Of a DNA stretch of 59,716 nt, positions 22,141 through 30,694 are shown one piece after another (positions within the stretch are counted from its first letter, which is position 1; each line of letters opens with the position of its first letter). Where the stretch lies: contig JAVBXL010000051.1 of assembly GCA_030824575.1 (NCBI GenBank), forward strand, positions 1-59,716, in the 5' to 3' direction. Below the pieces are notes generated by a model, which made no database searches, was not told the origin of the DNA, and saw only the letters and a program-made list of their open reading frames with translations. A program made the position numbers and the translations under genes. The DNA is from a bacterium (GTDB taxonomy: Bacteria > Pseudomonadota > Alphaproteobacteria > Sphingomonadales > Sphingomonadaceae).

Positions 22141-23136
22141 TCAACGGCCCGGCGACGGCGGGCCCGAGCTGCCCCTTTCGACCAGCGTGAACAGGAATTC
22201 CGGTGCATCGACCGGCCCGTTGGCCAGCGCGTCGATGACGGAGCGGCCCATATCCTCCAGCGGCTGGCGCACGGTGGTCAGCGGCGGCCAGGATGTCAGG
22301 CTTGCCGATGTGTCGTCGAACCCGGTCACCGACAGATCCTCCGGCACGCGCAGCCCGATACGATGCGCCAGCGTCAGCACGCCCAGCGCCATGTCGTCAT
22401 TGGTAGCAAAGACCGCGCTTGGCGGCTGCGGCAACGCCAGCAACGCCTCGCCGGCCTCTATGCCGGACGCGAAATCGAACCGGCCCTGGACGAACAGCGC
22501 CTCGTCGACAGCGATGTCCGCGGCCGCCAGCCCGTCGCGAAACCCCTCGACCCGGCGCAGCGCCGCGCGGTGGGTCGGGGGCGGGGTGATAACGCCGATG
22601 CGGCGATGGCCAAGCGCGATCAGATGGTCGGCGACCATGCGCCCTGCGGCGCGCTCTGGCGTATGAATGGTGAAACTCGCTGCGACCACCGACCCGGCGA
22701 TGCGGGCATAGGGCAGCTTCATCTCCGCCAGCCGGGCCAGTAGCCCTTCATCGTCCGACAGCGGCGGCACCAGCAGCACGCCGTCGGGGCGCAGCGCCGC
22801 CACCAGCCGGTCGAGCACTTCGAACCGTTCCTCGCCACCGGGCGAAATCGGCTCCACCACCAGATGATAGCCCAGTTCGCGGCATCGCCAGGCCGCGCCG
22901 ATCTGGATGCGGCTGACATAGCCGGGCGCGGGATTGTTATAGAGGAAGGCGATCATGAAGGACTTGCCCCCCGCCAGCCGCCGCGCCGACTGGTTGGGGC
23001 GATAGTCCAGTTGCTTGATCGCGGCGTCCACCCGCGCCTGCAACTCCGGGCTGACATTGGGCGCCTTGTTGACGACGCGCGACACCGTCTTGATCGAAAC
23101 CTGGGCGAGTGCGGCGACATCGTGGATACTGGTCAT
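22141..23136 (-). CDS. LacI-family transcriptional regulator
   Basis: The N-terminus (TSIHDVAALAQVSIKTVSRVVNKAPNVSPELQARV) is a LacI HTH with the hinge helix YRPNQSARRLAGG, followed by a periplasmic-binding-like sensor domain (IGVITPPPTHRAALRRVEGFRDGL, VFATNDDMALGVL, VTGFDDTSASLTSWPPLTTVRQP). Such repressors respond to sugars; the ligand is unknown. The ATG at 23136 gives 331 residues, normal for the family; the frame is open to 23226. The gene ends three bases from attR, so before integration it would have been the neighbour of tRNA-Gly. Confidence 0.9.
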   Translation of the reverse strand: MTSIHDVAALAQVSIKTVSRVVNKAPNVSPELQARVDAAIKQLDYRPNQSARRLAGGKSFMIAFLYNNPAPGYVSRIQIGAAWRCRELGYHLVVEPISPGGEERFEVLDRLVAALRPDGVLLVPPLSDDEGLLARLAEMKLPYARIAGSVVAASFTIHTPERAAGRMVADHLIALGHRRIGVITPPPTHRAALRRVEGFRDGLAAADIAVDEALFVQGRFDFASGIEAGEALLALPQPPSAVFATNDDMALGVLTLAHRIGLRVPEDLSVTGFDDTSASLTSWPPLTTVRQPLEDMGRSVIDALANGPVDAPEFLFTLVERGSSGPPSPGR

Positions 23137-23270
23137 GGTTCTTCGCAGGGTTGGAGCAGAGGGGCTGGAGCGGACAGCGCCGACCATGGCGACAGCCGAT
23201 GCCGATTGGCAAGTCGCCCGTGGCAAGTTTATGATCGGGTGGCGGCACAGGAGCGATGGAAAGACCGATC

Positions 23271-23456
23271 ATGACCAACATCGTCAATCTGCGGCAGGCG
23301 CGCAAGGCGAAGGCGCGCGTGGAAAAGGCGCAGGCGGCACAGGAAAATCGCGCGCGTTTCGGGCGCACCAAGGCGCAACGGCTGGCGGATGCGCAAGAGG
23401 AGCAGCGCCGTGCCGCTCTACTGGAGGGTGCAAGACGCGGGTCAGAAGACGATTAG
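23271..23456 (+). CDS. DUF4169 family small basic protein
   Basis: The 61-residue protein (MTNIVNLRQARKAKARVEKAQAAQENRARFGRTKAQRLADAQEEQRRAALLE) is a typical DUF4169 member: a highly charged single helix. GGAAAG seven bases upstream supports the ATG at 23271 over one at 23256. It is divergent from the LacI gene. Function unknown. Confidence 0.8.
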   Translation: MTNIVNLRQARKAKARVEKAQAAQENRARFGRTKAQRLADAQEEQRRAALLEGARRGSEDD

Positions 23457-23460
23457 CACT

Positions 23461-23495
23461 TTGCACTATATCTATTTTGCACTATATCTATAGTG
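23461..23495. repeat. Tandem 16-bp duplication ending in a palindrome
   Basis: A 16-base unit (TTGCACTATATCTATT, last base A in the second copy) is repeated at 23461 and 23477. The second copy runs into the perfect inverted repeat CACTATA-TC-TATAGTG (23480-23495). It is AT-rich and lies in the gap between DUF4169 and the Ala/Pro-rich protein, so it may be an operator or promoter. Confidence 0.5.
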
Positions 23496-23653
23496 AGTAA
23501 TTGGAAGATATCCACCTGTTCTGTAAATAATCCGTTCATATTGAGATGAACGCTTGTTCATATTGTTCACCTTGTCCCCGAACCGTCACAATTCGTCGTG
23601 ATTTGGATTGGCTGGTTGCGTTGAATCGCGCGGTCGGCCGTTGGTCCTTTGCT

Positions 23654-24616
23654 ATGACTGGAAATATTCGCACAAACCGCCCCGCCAGGGCCGCGATTGC
23701 CGCTGTTCTGGCTTTGACTGCAACCCCGCTGCTGGCGCAGGCCGCTGCGCCGCCGGTCGCCCCGGAAGCTGTCCCCGCTGCGCCGGTGCCGGTGATGTCG
23801 GCACCTGATCTTGTCGCAGCGCCGGCTGCCACGCCGACGCCTGAATTTACCCCTAGCCAGCCGGTGGTCCAGGCCACCCCGCCGCTGGAGGAACGTATCG
23901 CCGCCGCGACGGCCGCTGCGGAAGCGGAACAGGCCGCGGTTCAGGCCGCCAAGCCGCGTCCGATGCCGGCTCGCTCCGTCCCCCGGACAGTTGAACGCAC
24001 GGCTGAACCCGTCGCTGCCCGCGCCGCCGCTGTGACCCCGGTCGCCCCCGCGCCGGTCGAGACGGCACCGCGCGTTCAATCGACCCCGGCCATTGCGCCG
24101 GCGCAGGAGGCCGCTCCGGCCGCCTCGGCAGCACAATCGGTCGCGCGCTCTGACCAGGCGATGCTCTGGGCGCTGGGTGGTGGCGCGATGCTGTTGCTGG
24201 GTCTGGGCGGCGCTGCGTTGATGCGCCGTCGTCGTCCCGATGAAGCGGTCGCTGACGCCCGCGTCGCACCGGTTACGACGTTCGAGCCTGCGCCCGTTCC
24301 CGTGATGCCTGCTCCTGCGATGGCTGCGATCACGCCGCGTCCGGCGCTGGCTACGGCACAGACGGAGAATGCGACGCTGGAGGCGATGGTCGCCGCTGCG
24401 CCGAGTGCCGACAATCCGTTCCTTACCCGGACGAAGAGGTTGCGCCGCGCCCAGCATCTGATAGCCCAGCGCGAGGCCTTCTCGGTCGCTGCGCCCGCAC
24501 CGCAGACTATCCATGCCGAGCCGGTTCCCGCCGCGGCCATCGATCGCAGCCAGACCGTCTATCGCTTCGGCAAAGATCGCGCGCCGTCGGGCTTCCTGAA
24601 GCCGCGCACCAACTAA
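23654..24616 (+). CDS. Ala/Pro-rich exported protein with C-terminal membrane anchor
   Basis: The 320-residue product has a signal peptide (RAAIAAVLALTATPLLAQAAA), a long Ala/Pro/Val-rich low-complexity region, and a late hydrophobic segment followed by arginines (LWALGGGAMLLLGLGGAALMRRRRP, about residues 176-200), then a second Ala/Pro region ending in KRLRRAQHLIAQREAF and GKDRAPSGFLKPRTN. The Gly-rich anchor with RRRR resembles sorting-type membrane anchors but is internal here. The start at 23654 is chosen for the signal peptide. It is followed by a strong terminator. Function unknown; possibly envelope-spanning. Confidence 0.65.
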   Translation: MTGNIRTNRPARAAIAAVLALTATPLLAQAAAPPVAPEAVPAAPVPVMSAPDLVAAPAATPTPEFTPSQPVVQATPPLEERIAAATAAAEAEQAAVQAAKPRPMPARSVPRTVERTAEPVAARAAAVTPVAPAPVETAPRVQSTPAIAPAQEAAPAASAAQSVARSDQAMLWALGGGAMLLLGLGGAALMRRRRPDEAVADARVAPVTTFEPAPVPVMPAPAMAAITPRPALATAQTENATLEAMVAAAPSADNPFLTRTKRLRRAQHLIAQREAFSVAAPAPQTIHAEPVPAAAIDRSQTVYRFGKDRAPSGFLKPRTN

Positions 24617-24641
24617 CAATTTGCGAAAGCTGAACGCCCAT

Positions 24642-24677
24642 GGGACGGAAGGCCAAACCGGCTTTCCGTCCCTTTTT
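24642..24677 (+). terminator. Rho-independent terminator
   Basis: A 13-bp stem (GGGACGGAAGGCC with one mismatch to its partner) and a short AAACC loop are followed by TTTTT, between the Ala/Pro-rich gene and argG. Confidence 0.9.
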
Positions 24678-24768
24678 CATTCAGCCCATTGGTTGCGCTT
24701 TGGCCCCCCGCCTGTTACCGGCGCGCCGGTCATACCCGCGCCCCTTTTACGGAAGAATCGCCCCAGCC

Positions 24769-26001
24769 ATGCCAGCCCCGACACCAGACAAGATCAACCG
24801 CATCGTCCTCGCCTTTTCCGGTGGTCTCGATACCAGCGTGATCCTGAAATGGCTGCAACAGACCTATCAGTGCGAAGTGGTGACCTTCACCGCTGATCTG
24901 GGGCAGGGCGAGGAACTGGAGCCGGCCCGCGCCAAGGCCCGCCTGATGGGCGTCAAGGAAGAACATATCTTCATCGACGACCTGCGGGAGGAATTCGTGA
25001 AGGATTATGTCTTCCCGATGATGCGTTCCAACGCGCTGTATGAAGGCCTCTACCTACTCGGCACCTCGATCGCACGTCCGCTGATCGCCAAGCGCCAGAT
25101 CGAGATCGCCAGAATGCTGGGAGCCGACGCCGTCAGCCACGGCGCAACCGGCAAGGGCAACGACCAGGTGCGTTTCGAACTGGGCTATTATGGCCTGGCC
25201 CCCGACATCAAGGTGATCGCGCCGTGGCGCGAATGGGATTTGACCAGCCGCACCAGGCTGATCGAGTTCGCCGAAAAGCACCAGATTCCGATCCCGCGCG
25301 ACAAACGCGGCGAAAGCCCCTTTTCGACCGACGCCAACATGCTGCACACCAGTTCCGAAGGCAAAGTGCTGGAAGATCCGTGGGATGAAACCCCGGACTA
25401 TGTCTATTCGCGCACGGTAAACCCGGAAGACGCGCCCGACGCGCCCGAATATATCACCGTCGATTTCGAACGGGGCGATGGCGTCGCGATCAACGGCGTC
25501 GGCATGTCGCCCGCGACCCTGCTCGAAACCTTGAACGAATATGGCCGCAAACATGGCATCGGCCGCCTCGACCTGGTCGAAAACCGCTTCGTCGGCATGA
25601 AGTCGCGCGGCATGTATGAAACGCCGGGCGGCACCATCTATCACCTCGCCCATCGCGGCATCGAGCAGTTGACGCTCGATCGGGGTGCCGCGCACCTCAA
25701 GGACGAACTCGCGCCCAAATATGCCGAGCTGATCTATAACGGCTTCTGGTTCTCGCCGGAGCGCGAGATGCTCCAGGCTGCGATCGACCATAGCCAGGAA
25801 AAGGTGGCCGGCACCGTCCGCCTGAAGCTCTACAAGGGCAGCGTGTCCGTCGTCGGCCGCAAATCGCCTTACTCGCTCTACAGCGAAAAGGTCGTGACCT
25901 TCGAAGACGATGCCGGCGCCTACGACCAGCGCGACGCGGCGGGCTTCATCAAGCTCAATGCGCTCCGTTTGCGTCTTTTGGGCCGTCGCGACCGGGAATG
26001 A
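24769..26001 (+). CDS. argG: Argininosuccinate synthase
   Basis: The 410-residue enzyme joins citrulline and aspartate with ATP in arginine synthesis. Diagnostic segments are the N-terminal pyrophosphatase P-loop [15 protein letters not shown] (about residues 12-26), [15 protein letters not shown] (about 118-132) and [15 protein letters not shown]. Length is normal. The ATG at 24769 matches family N-termini ([19 protein letters not shown]); the frame is open upstream through the preceding terminator, which argues against any earlier start. Confidence 0.98.
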   Translation: MPAPTPDKINRIVLAFSGGLDTSVILKWLQQTYQCEVVTFTADLGQGEELEPARAKARLMGVKEEHIFIDDLREEFVKDYVFPMMRSNALYEGLYLLGTSIARPLIAKRQIEIARMLGADAVSHGATGKGNDQVRFELGYYGLAPDIKVIAPWREWDLTSRTRLIEFAEKHQIPIPRDKRGESPFSTDANMLHTSSEGKVLEDPWDETPDYVYSRTVNPEDAPDAPEYITVDFERGDGVAINGVGMSPATLLETLNEYGRKHGIGRLDLVENRFVGMKSRGMYETPGGTIYHLAHRGIEQLTLDRGAAHLKDELAPKYAELIYNGFWFSPEREMLQAAIDHSQEKVAGTVRLKLYKGSVSVVGRKSPYSLYSEKVVTFEDDAGAYDQRDAAGFIKLNALRLRLLGRRDRE

Positions 26002-26006
26002 CAATG

Positions 26007-26045
26007 CCGCCGCCCGTTACACTATGCGACAAACTAGCGGGCGGC
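26007..26045. repeat. Inverted repeat after argG
   Basis: GCCGCCCG and CGGGCGGC flank a loop of about 22 bases just after the argG stop. It has no T run, so it is a weak terminator candidate or mRNA-stabilising hairpin. Confidence 0.45.
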
Positions 26046-26133
26046 GTGACATATCTGCGGGACAACTTCCTTTCATAAACATCGTCAAGGGCAGCGGACA
26101 TGCCGCCCAACAGATGCAAAAAGGAAGACAGAC

Positions 26134-26787
26134 ATGCTTCGCAAATTCTTCACCACCGTTGCGGTCGGTTCGCTGTTCGTTGGCGGCGTGGCTGCAACCC
26201 ATCTCGCTTATGCCCAGCCCAGCGCCGAAGGCGGCCCGCGCGGCGGCATGATGGCACAAGCCGACACCAACAAGGACGGCAAGATCAGCAAGGCGGAACT
26301 GACCGCCGGTCTGGAAGCCCGCTTCGCCAAGATGGACGTCGATCGCGACGGGCAGATCACCCAGAAGGATCGCGATGCGATGCGCCAGCAGCGGCAGGAC
26401 GCCCGCTTCGCCGCGCTCGACACCGACAAGAACGGCCAGATCAGCAAGACCGAATTCACCGCCGGTCATGAAGCCCGTGCCGACAAGCGTCAGGAACGCC
26501 GCGCCGAGGCCGGCAAGCCGGGCGAACGCGACGGGCGCGGCTGGGGCGGTCGCGGCGGCCATCGTCGTGGCCCCGGCCATGGCGGTCCGGGCGGCGGCTT
26601 TGGTGACGCCAACAAGGATGGCACCATGACCAAGACCGAATTCATGGCCCGCCCGATCGCCATGTTCGACAAGGCGGACGCGAACAAGGACGGTTTCGTC
26701 ACCGCCGAGGAAATGAAGGCCGCGCGCCAGACGATGCGGGCCGAATGGAAGGACCGCAAGGGTCCGCCGCCCCCGCCCCAGAACTGA
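26134..26787 (+). CDS. Exported EF-hand calcium-binding protein
   Basis: The 217-residue protein has a signal peptide (LRKFFTTVAVGSLFVGGVAATHLAYAQ) and five EF-hand loops: DTNKDGKISKAE, DVDRDGQITQKD, DTDKNGQISKTE, DANKDGTMTKTE and DANKDGFVTAEE. A His/Gly/Arg-rich linker (GRGWGGRGGHRRGPGHGGPGGG) separates the third and fourth. It is predicted to be periplasmic and to bind several Ca2+ or other divalent ions. An AAGGAAGA site precedes the ATG. It stands directly upstream of a two-component pair in the same direction, suggesting a functional link in cation sensing or response. Confidence 0.88.
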   Translation: MLRKFFTTVAVGSLFVGGVAATHLAYAQPSAEGGPRGGMMAQADTNKDGKISKAELTAGLEARFAKMDVDRDGQITQKDRDAMRQQRQDARFAALDTDKNGQISKTEFTAGHEARADKRQERRAEAGKPGERDGRGWGGRGGHRRGPGHGGPGGGFGDANKDGTMTKTEFMARPIAMFDKADANKDGFVTAEEMKAARQTMRAEWKDRKGPPPPPQN

Positions 26788-26875
26788 TCACACACTGATC
26801 GCACACTGATCGACCCATCGGGTGGCGCAGGACGCGGGGTGCTTCCCCTTGCTCCGCGCCGGTGCCACCCGCACC

Positions 26876-26920
26876 GGAAGGGCGAAGGCTTGCCCCCCTT
26901 TGCATCGCCTTCGCCCTTCC
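26876..26920 (+). terminator. Perfect 14-bp hairpin between EF-hand and response-regulator genes
   Basis: GGAAGGGCGAAGGC and GCCTTCGCCCTTCC flank a 17-base loop. There is no long T run, so termination may be partial. Just upstream (about 26782-26813) ACTGATC recurs three times in a short direct-repeat tract. Confidence 0.6.
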
Positions 26921-26951
26921 AACCTTTCTCCAGCCATGACAGACAGGCAGC

Positions 26952-27671
26952 ATGAGCGACCGACCCCATCTCCTGCTCGTCGATGACGAGCGTTCGATCC
27001 GCGAACCGCTGGCCCAATATCTGGGCCGCAACGGTTTTCGCGTCACCGCCGTCGAAAGCGCGTCCGAAGCGCGGTTGCGCCTCGCCGCCAATGCGATCGA
27101 CATGGTGATCCTCGACATCATGATGCCGGGCGAGGATGGCCTGTCGCTGTGCCGCCACATCCGCGAGACGAGCGAGATTCCGGTGATCCTGCTGACCGCC
27201 CGCACCGAAGAAACGGATCGTATCGTTGGCCTGGAAATGGGCGCGGACGATTATGTGCTCAAACCCTTTTCGCCGCGCGAACTGGTCGCCCGGATCAAGG
27301 TGATCTTCCGCCGCGTCGCCACCGGCGGCCAGCGCGTCACCGCGCCCGATGGCGCCAATTACAGCTTCGCCGGCTGGTTGCTCAAGACGCAGGAACGAAC
27401 CCTGGTCGACAGCGAAGGCGTGTCGTTGCCGCTCTCAACGGCCGAATATAATCTGATGCTGGCCTTTGCCACCCGCCCCAATTCGGTGCTCAGCCGTGAC
27501 CAGTTGCTCGACATCACCCAGGGCCGCGAAGCCAATGCCTTCGACCGGGCGATCGACAACCAGATCAGTCGCCTGCGCAAGAAGATCGAGCCGGACCCCA
27601 AGAACCCGACGCTCATCAAGACCGTCTGGGGCGGCGGCTACACCCTGTCTGCCGAAGTCCGCAAACTGTGA
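26952..27671 (+). CDS. OmpR-family response regulator
   Basis: The 239-residue protein has a receiver domain (LLLVDDERSIREPLAQYL, phospho-acceptor Asp in MVILDIMMPGEDG at about residue 57, Thr in VILLTARTE, Lys in YVLKPF) and a C-terminal OmpR/PhoB winged helix (LPLSTAEYNLMLAFATRPNSVLSRDQLLDITQGR...VWGGGYTL). It would bind DNA when phosphorylated by the histidine kinase encoded 10 bases downstream. Target genes are unknown; the adjacent EF-hand gene is the first candidate. Confidence 0.93.
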   Translation: MSDRPHLLLVDDERSIREPLAQYLGRNGFRVTAVESASEARLRLAANAIDMVILDIMMPGEDGLSLCRHIRETSEIPVILLTARTEETDRIVGLEMGADDYVLKPFSPRELVARIKVIFRRVATGGQRVTAPDGANYSFAGWLLKTQERTLVDSEGVSLPLSTAEYNLMLAFATRPNSVLSRDQLLDITQGREANAFDRAIDNQISRLRKKIEPDPKNPTLIKTVWGGGYTLSAEVRKL

Positions 27672-27681
27672 CGCGGCCCGC

Positions 27682-29055
27682 ATGAAAAAGCTTCGCCTGT
27701 GGCCGCAAAGCCTGGTCGGCCAGATCATCGCGCTGGTCGCGATCGCGCTGTTCGTGGCGCAGGCGATCAATTTCGGCCTGCTGCTGCGCGAACGGCAGCG
27801 GCTCGAACTGACCGGCCAGACTGCGCCCGCCGTCTATCGCGTCGTCGATGCGCTCGACAATCGCGTGGAACGCCGCGTGGAACGGGAACGGGAAGGGGAC
27901 CGGCAACGCGGCCGTATGCGCGCGCGCTTCGTCACCGGCGCGCCCGAACTGACCGGGCAAGCGCGCCCGGATGTCGAACGGCGCGCGACGGTGATGTTCG
28001 AAGATGTCGGCCTGCGCATCCTGAGCGTCCGCGCGGTCCAGACAAGCGAAGTCATGCCCGTCCGACGCTGGGAACGTATCCGTATGCGCGCCAATGGGGA
28101 TGGGCCGCACGATCATAGCGTCGGCCTGCTGACCCTGGCGGCGGAATATGAACCGGGTAAATGGGTGGTGGCGCAGGCGCGTTCCGGCGGCGACCGGCCG
28201 CAGCGCTTTGGCGGCTGGCTGGTTGGCCAGACGCTCATCCTCTATGTCATCGTCCTGCTGCCGCTGCTCTGGATGGGGCGTCGACTGGCGCGCCCGCTGA
28301 AACAGCTTACCGGCTCCGCGCAGCAGTTCGCCCGCACCGGCGCGGCCGACGCAGTGGATGAGCGCGGGCCGGGCGATGTGCGCGACCTCACCATGGCGTT
28401 CAACGCCATGCGCGCGCGCATCATCGCCATGCTGGACGAAAAGGACCGGATGCTGGGCGCGATCGGCCACGACCTGCGCACCCCGCTCGCCTCGCTGCGC
28501 GTGCGCACCGAATCGGTCGAGGACGATGCCGAGCGCGCACGCATGTCCGAAACGATCGACGAGATGAACCGGATGCTGGAGGATATCCTCTCGCTCGCCC
28601 GCGCGGGCCGCAGCACGCAGGCCGCGCAGAAGGTCGATCTGGCCGCGCTCGCCGATGCCGTGGTGGAGGATTTCATCGAACTGGGATCGCCCGTCGACCT
28701 GGCCGACTGCGATCGCGCCGTCGCCTTCGTCCGCCCCCAGCAGATCCGCCGCGCGCTGCGCAACCTCATCGAAAACGCGATCGTCTATGGCGACCGCGCC
28801 CATGTGTCGGTGCTGCACGAAAATGGCAACATCCGCATAGCCGTCGCCGACGAAGGGCCGGGCATTGCGGAGGACCGGATGGAAGAGATGCTGGAACCCT
28901 TCACCCGCCTCGAAGGCTCACGCAATCGCGAAACCGGCGGTTCGGGCCTGGGCCTAGCGCTGGTCCGTGCGATCATGGCCGAACATCAGGGCGAATTACG
29001 GTTGGCGAACCGGCCCGAAGGCGGGTTGGAAGCGAGTTTGGTGCTGCCGGGTTGA
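27682..29055 (+). CDS. Sensor histidine kinase
   Basis: The 457-residue protein has two membrane helices (about 11-32 and 178-200) flanking a periplasmic domain of about 145 residues that is rich in Arg and Glu (DNRVERRVEREREGDRQRGRMRARF). Then come a HAMP domain, a HisKA box with phospho-acceptor His (IGHDLRTPLASLRVRTESVEDD), and an HATPase domain with N box LRNLIENAIVYG, G1 VADEGPGI and G2 GGSGLGLALVRAI. It is the partner of the upstream regulator. The ATG at 27682 is chosen for the membrane helix; the frame is open upstream inside the regulator gene. Confidence 0.92.
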   Translation: MKKLRLWPQSLVGQIIALVAIALFVAQAINFGLLLRERQRLELTGQTAPAVYRVVDALDNRVERRVEREREGDRQRGRMRARFVTGAPELTGQARPDVERRATVMFEDVGLRILSVRAVQTSEVMPVRRWERIRMRANGDGPHDHSVGLLTLAAEYEPGKWVVAQARSGGDRPQRFGGWLVGQTLILYVIVLLPLLWMGRRLARPLKQLTGSAQQFARTGAADAVDERGPGDVRDLTMAFNAMRARIIAMLDEKDRMLGAIGHDLRTPLASLRVRTESVEDDAERARMSETIDEMNRMLEDILSLARAGRSTQAAQKVDLAALADAVVEDFIELGSPVDLADCDRAVAFVRPQQIRRALRNLIENAIVYGDRAHVSVLHENGNIRIAVADEGPGIAEDRMEEMLEPFTRLEGSRNRETGGSGLGLALVRAIMAEHQGELRLANRPEGGLEASLVLPG

Positions 29056-29119
29056 AGGTCGTCTAACCGACCATTTGTTGCCATTTTTACCGACTACCGT
29101 TCGCCTTATAAGCGGTCAT

Positions 29120-29539
29120 CTACTCAACCCAGCGACTGCCAGCTTTTTTCCAAGCCTCCCAAAAGATAACATGGTCGTCGTCGTTCAGGACTTGCCAACC
29201 GACGGCTTTGAGGAACTCTTCCGGCGTTATTTCGTCCGGGCCGATTTCACGCGCTCTAAGGCGCGGAAGGAACATGTAGTGTTCGCCTTTGCCTCTGAGA
29301 TTTGAGAGCATCTGGCCAATCTCGCCATCGCAAATCTGAAGAAACATGGGTGTGTCCAGTTTACGTATCACGCCACCCCACATGTGATGACCGACATGAG
29401 AAGCTGTTGAATCGTCTTGCAGCAATTCGGATAAGCCGGGAGCCGCACGGATATCATTTTCCAGTGCAGCGGCGGATTCGCGCAATGCGATGTCCTCCGC
29501 AGAACGAACGCCAAATCTTTCTAGGCTATGGGTTTCCAT
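29120..29539 (-). CDS. Orphan hypothetical protein (139 aa), lower GC
   Basis: I do not recognise this soluble protein. It is acidic, with a helical N-terminal half (SAEDIALRESAAALENDIRAAPGLSELLQDD) and a C-terminal aromatic-rich segment (DEITPEEFLKAVGWQVLNDDDHVIFWEAWKKAGSRWVE). Codon use is visibly less GC-biased than in its neighbours, which hints at recent acquisition. It lies on the opposite strand to the two-component genes and upstream of motB, but is separated from it by about 100 bases and is unlikely to be part of the flagellar operon. Confidence 0.6.
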   Translation of the reverse strand: METHSLERFGVRSAEDIALRESAAALENDIRAAPGLSELLQDDSTASHVGHHMWGGVIRKLDTPMFLQICDGEIGQMLSNLRGKGEHYMFLPRLRAREIGPDEITPEEFLKAVGWQVLNDDDHVIFWEAWKKAGSRWVE

Positions 29540-29641
29540 GCTTCAGCCCCGTGTCGTTGGGTAGCGAATGACAGGTTTCTCCTACCAAATAGTTCAAAGC
29601 TGCCCGTCCGCCTTCCACCCTTTTTGCCACTCGCGCTTTAC

Positions 29642-30691
29642 TCAATGCTTGCCCGGCTTGTTCGATGTCCCCGGTGCGGCCGGGTTAATCAGGGCTGCGC
29701 CGTTGGGCAGGCCGGTGCCGCCCATGTCCAGCTTCTGCGCCTGTTCCTTCGCCGCCCGGACGGGGTTGTCGCGTTCCTTGATCGCGGCCTTGGTTTCCGC
29801 GTCCGGCCCTTCATCGCCGCCATCGCCGCCGCCGCGGGTCCAGCCCAGTATGATCGACATGCGCCGGTTCCGGGGATCATAGGCGTCGTCCTTGATGAAC
29901 GGTTCGCGATCGGCCACGCCTTCGATCCTGGCGAAGCGCGCATTGCCGATGCCGCTGTCGGCCAGCGTCTTGCGCGTCGTTTCGGCCCGGCTGGACGACA
30001 GCATCCAGTTGGTCATGGTCCGGCCCGACGCATAGGGTAGGCCGTCGGTATGGCCGCGCACGATCAGCGGGTTGGGCATGGTCTGGAGCACGGTCGCAAC
30101 TTCTGAAATCAGCGCGCGGGCCTGGGGGACAAGCCGGTCGGTGCCCATAGCGAACATCGCGAAGTCGGCTTCGTCGATCAGGTCGATGCGCAACCCTTCG
30201 CGCGTTTCGGTGAAGCGCACATTCTTGCGCAGCTTGCCCAGCCCCTTGGCGATCATGCGCTCTTCCAGGCTTTTCTTGATCGATTCGAATTTCTGGCGGT
30301 CGGCGGCGCGGGTCGCCTTGCCGCCCTGATCCTTGGTGCCACTGGCGTCGCGCGGGATGGTGATGGCCAGATTGCCCTGACCGCCGGTGGTCGGATAATT
30401 GTCCTTCCCCATCATGCTGTCACCGCCGAACATGCCATTGGACCCGGCCGAATTTTCCTTCATCTGCACCAGCGTCGGCGTAAAATAGTCGGCCAGCCCC
30501 TTGCGCTGCTTTTCGGTGGTCGCACCCAGCAGCCACATCAGCAGGAAAAACGCCATCATCGCCGTCACGAAGTCGGCATAGGCGACCTTCCAGGCGCCGC
30601 CATGATGGCCGGCATGCCCTTCGACGATGATTTTTTTGACGATGATCGGCCGGGGTTCCGGCTCGTTCGCGCCGCGCTTCTTTTCCGCCAT
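29642..30691 (-). CDS. motB: Flagellar stator protein MotB
   Basis: The 349-residue protein has one membrane helix with the proton-binding Asp (AYADFVTAMMAFFLLMWLLG, about residues 38-57) and a C-terminal OmpA-like peptidoglycan-binding domain (LIVRGHTDGLPYASGRTMTNWMLSSSRAETTRKTLADSGI...RRMSIIL). It anchors the proton-driven stator to the cell wall. It lies three bases after motA on the same strand and is the last gene of the leftward flagellar run. Confidence 0.95.
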   Translation of the reverse strand: MAEKKRGANEPEPRPIIVKKIIVEGHAGHHGGAWKVAYADFVTAMMAFFLLMWLLGATTEKQRKGLADYFTPTLVQMKENSAGSNGMFGGDSMMGKDNYPTTGGQGNLAITIPRDASGTKDQGGKATRAADRQKFESIKKSLEERMIAKGLGKLRKNVRFTETREGLRIDLIDEADFAMFAMGTDRLVPQARALISEVATVLQTMPNPLIVRGHTDGLPYASGRTMTNWMLSSSRAETTRKTLADSGIGNARFARIEGVADREPFIKDDAYDPRNRRMSIILGWTRGGGDGGDEGPDAETKAAIKERDNPVRAAKEQAQKLDMGGTGLPNGAALINPAAPGTSNKPGKH

Positions 30692-30694
30692 GGC

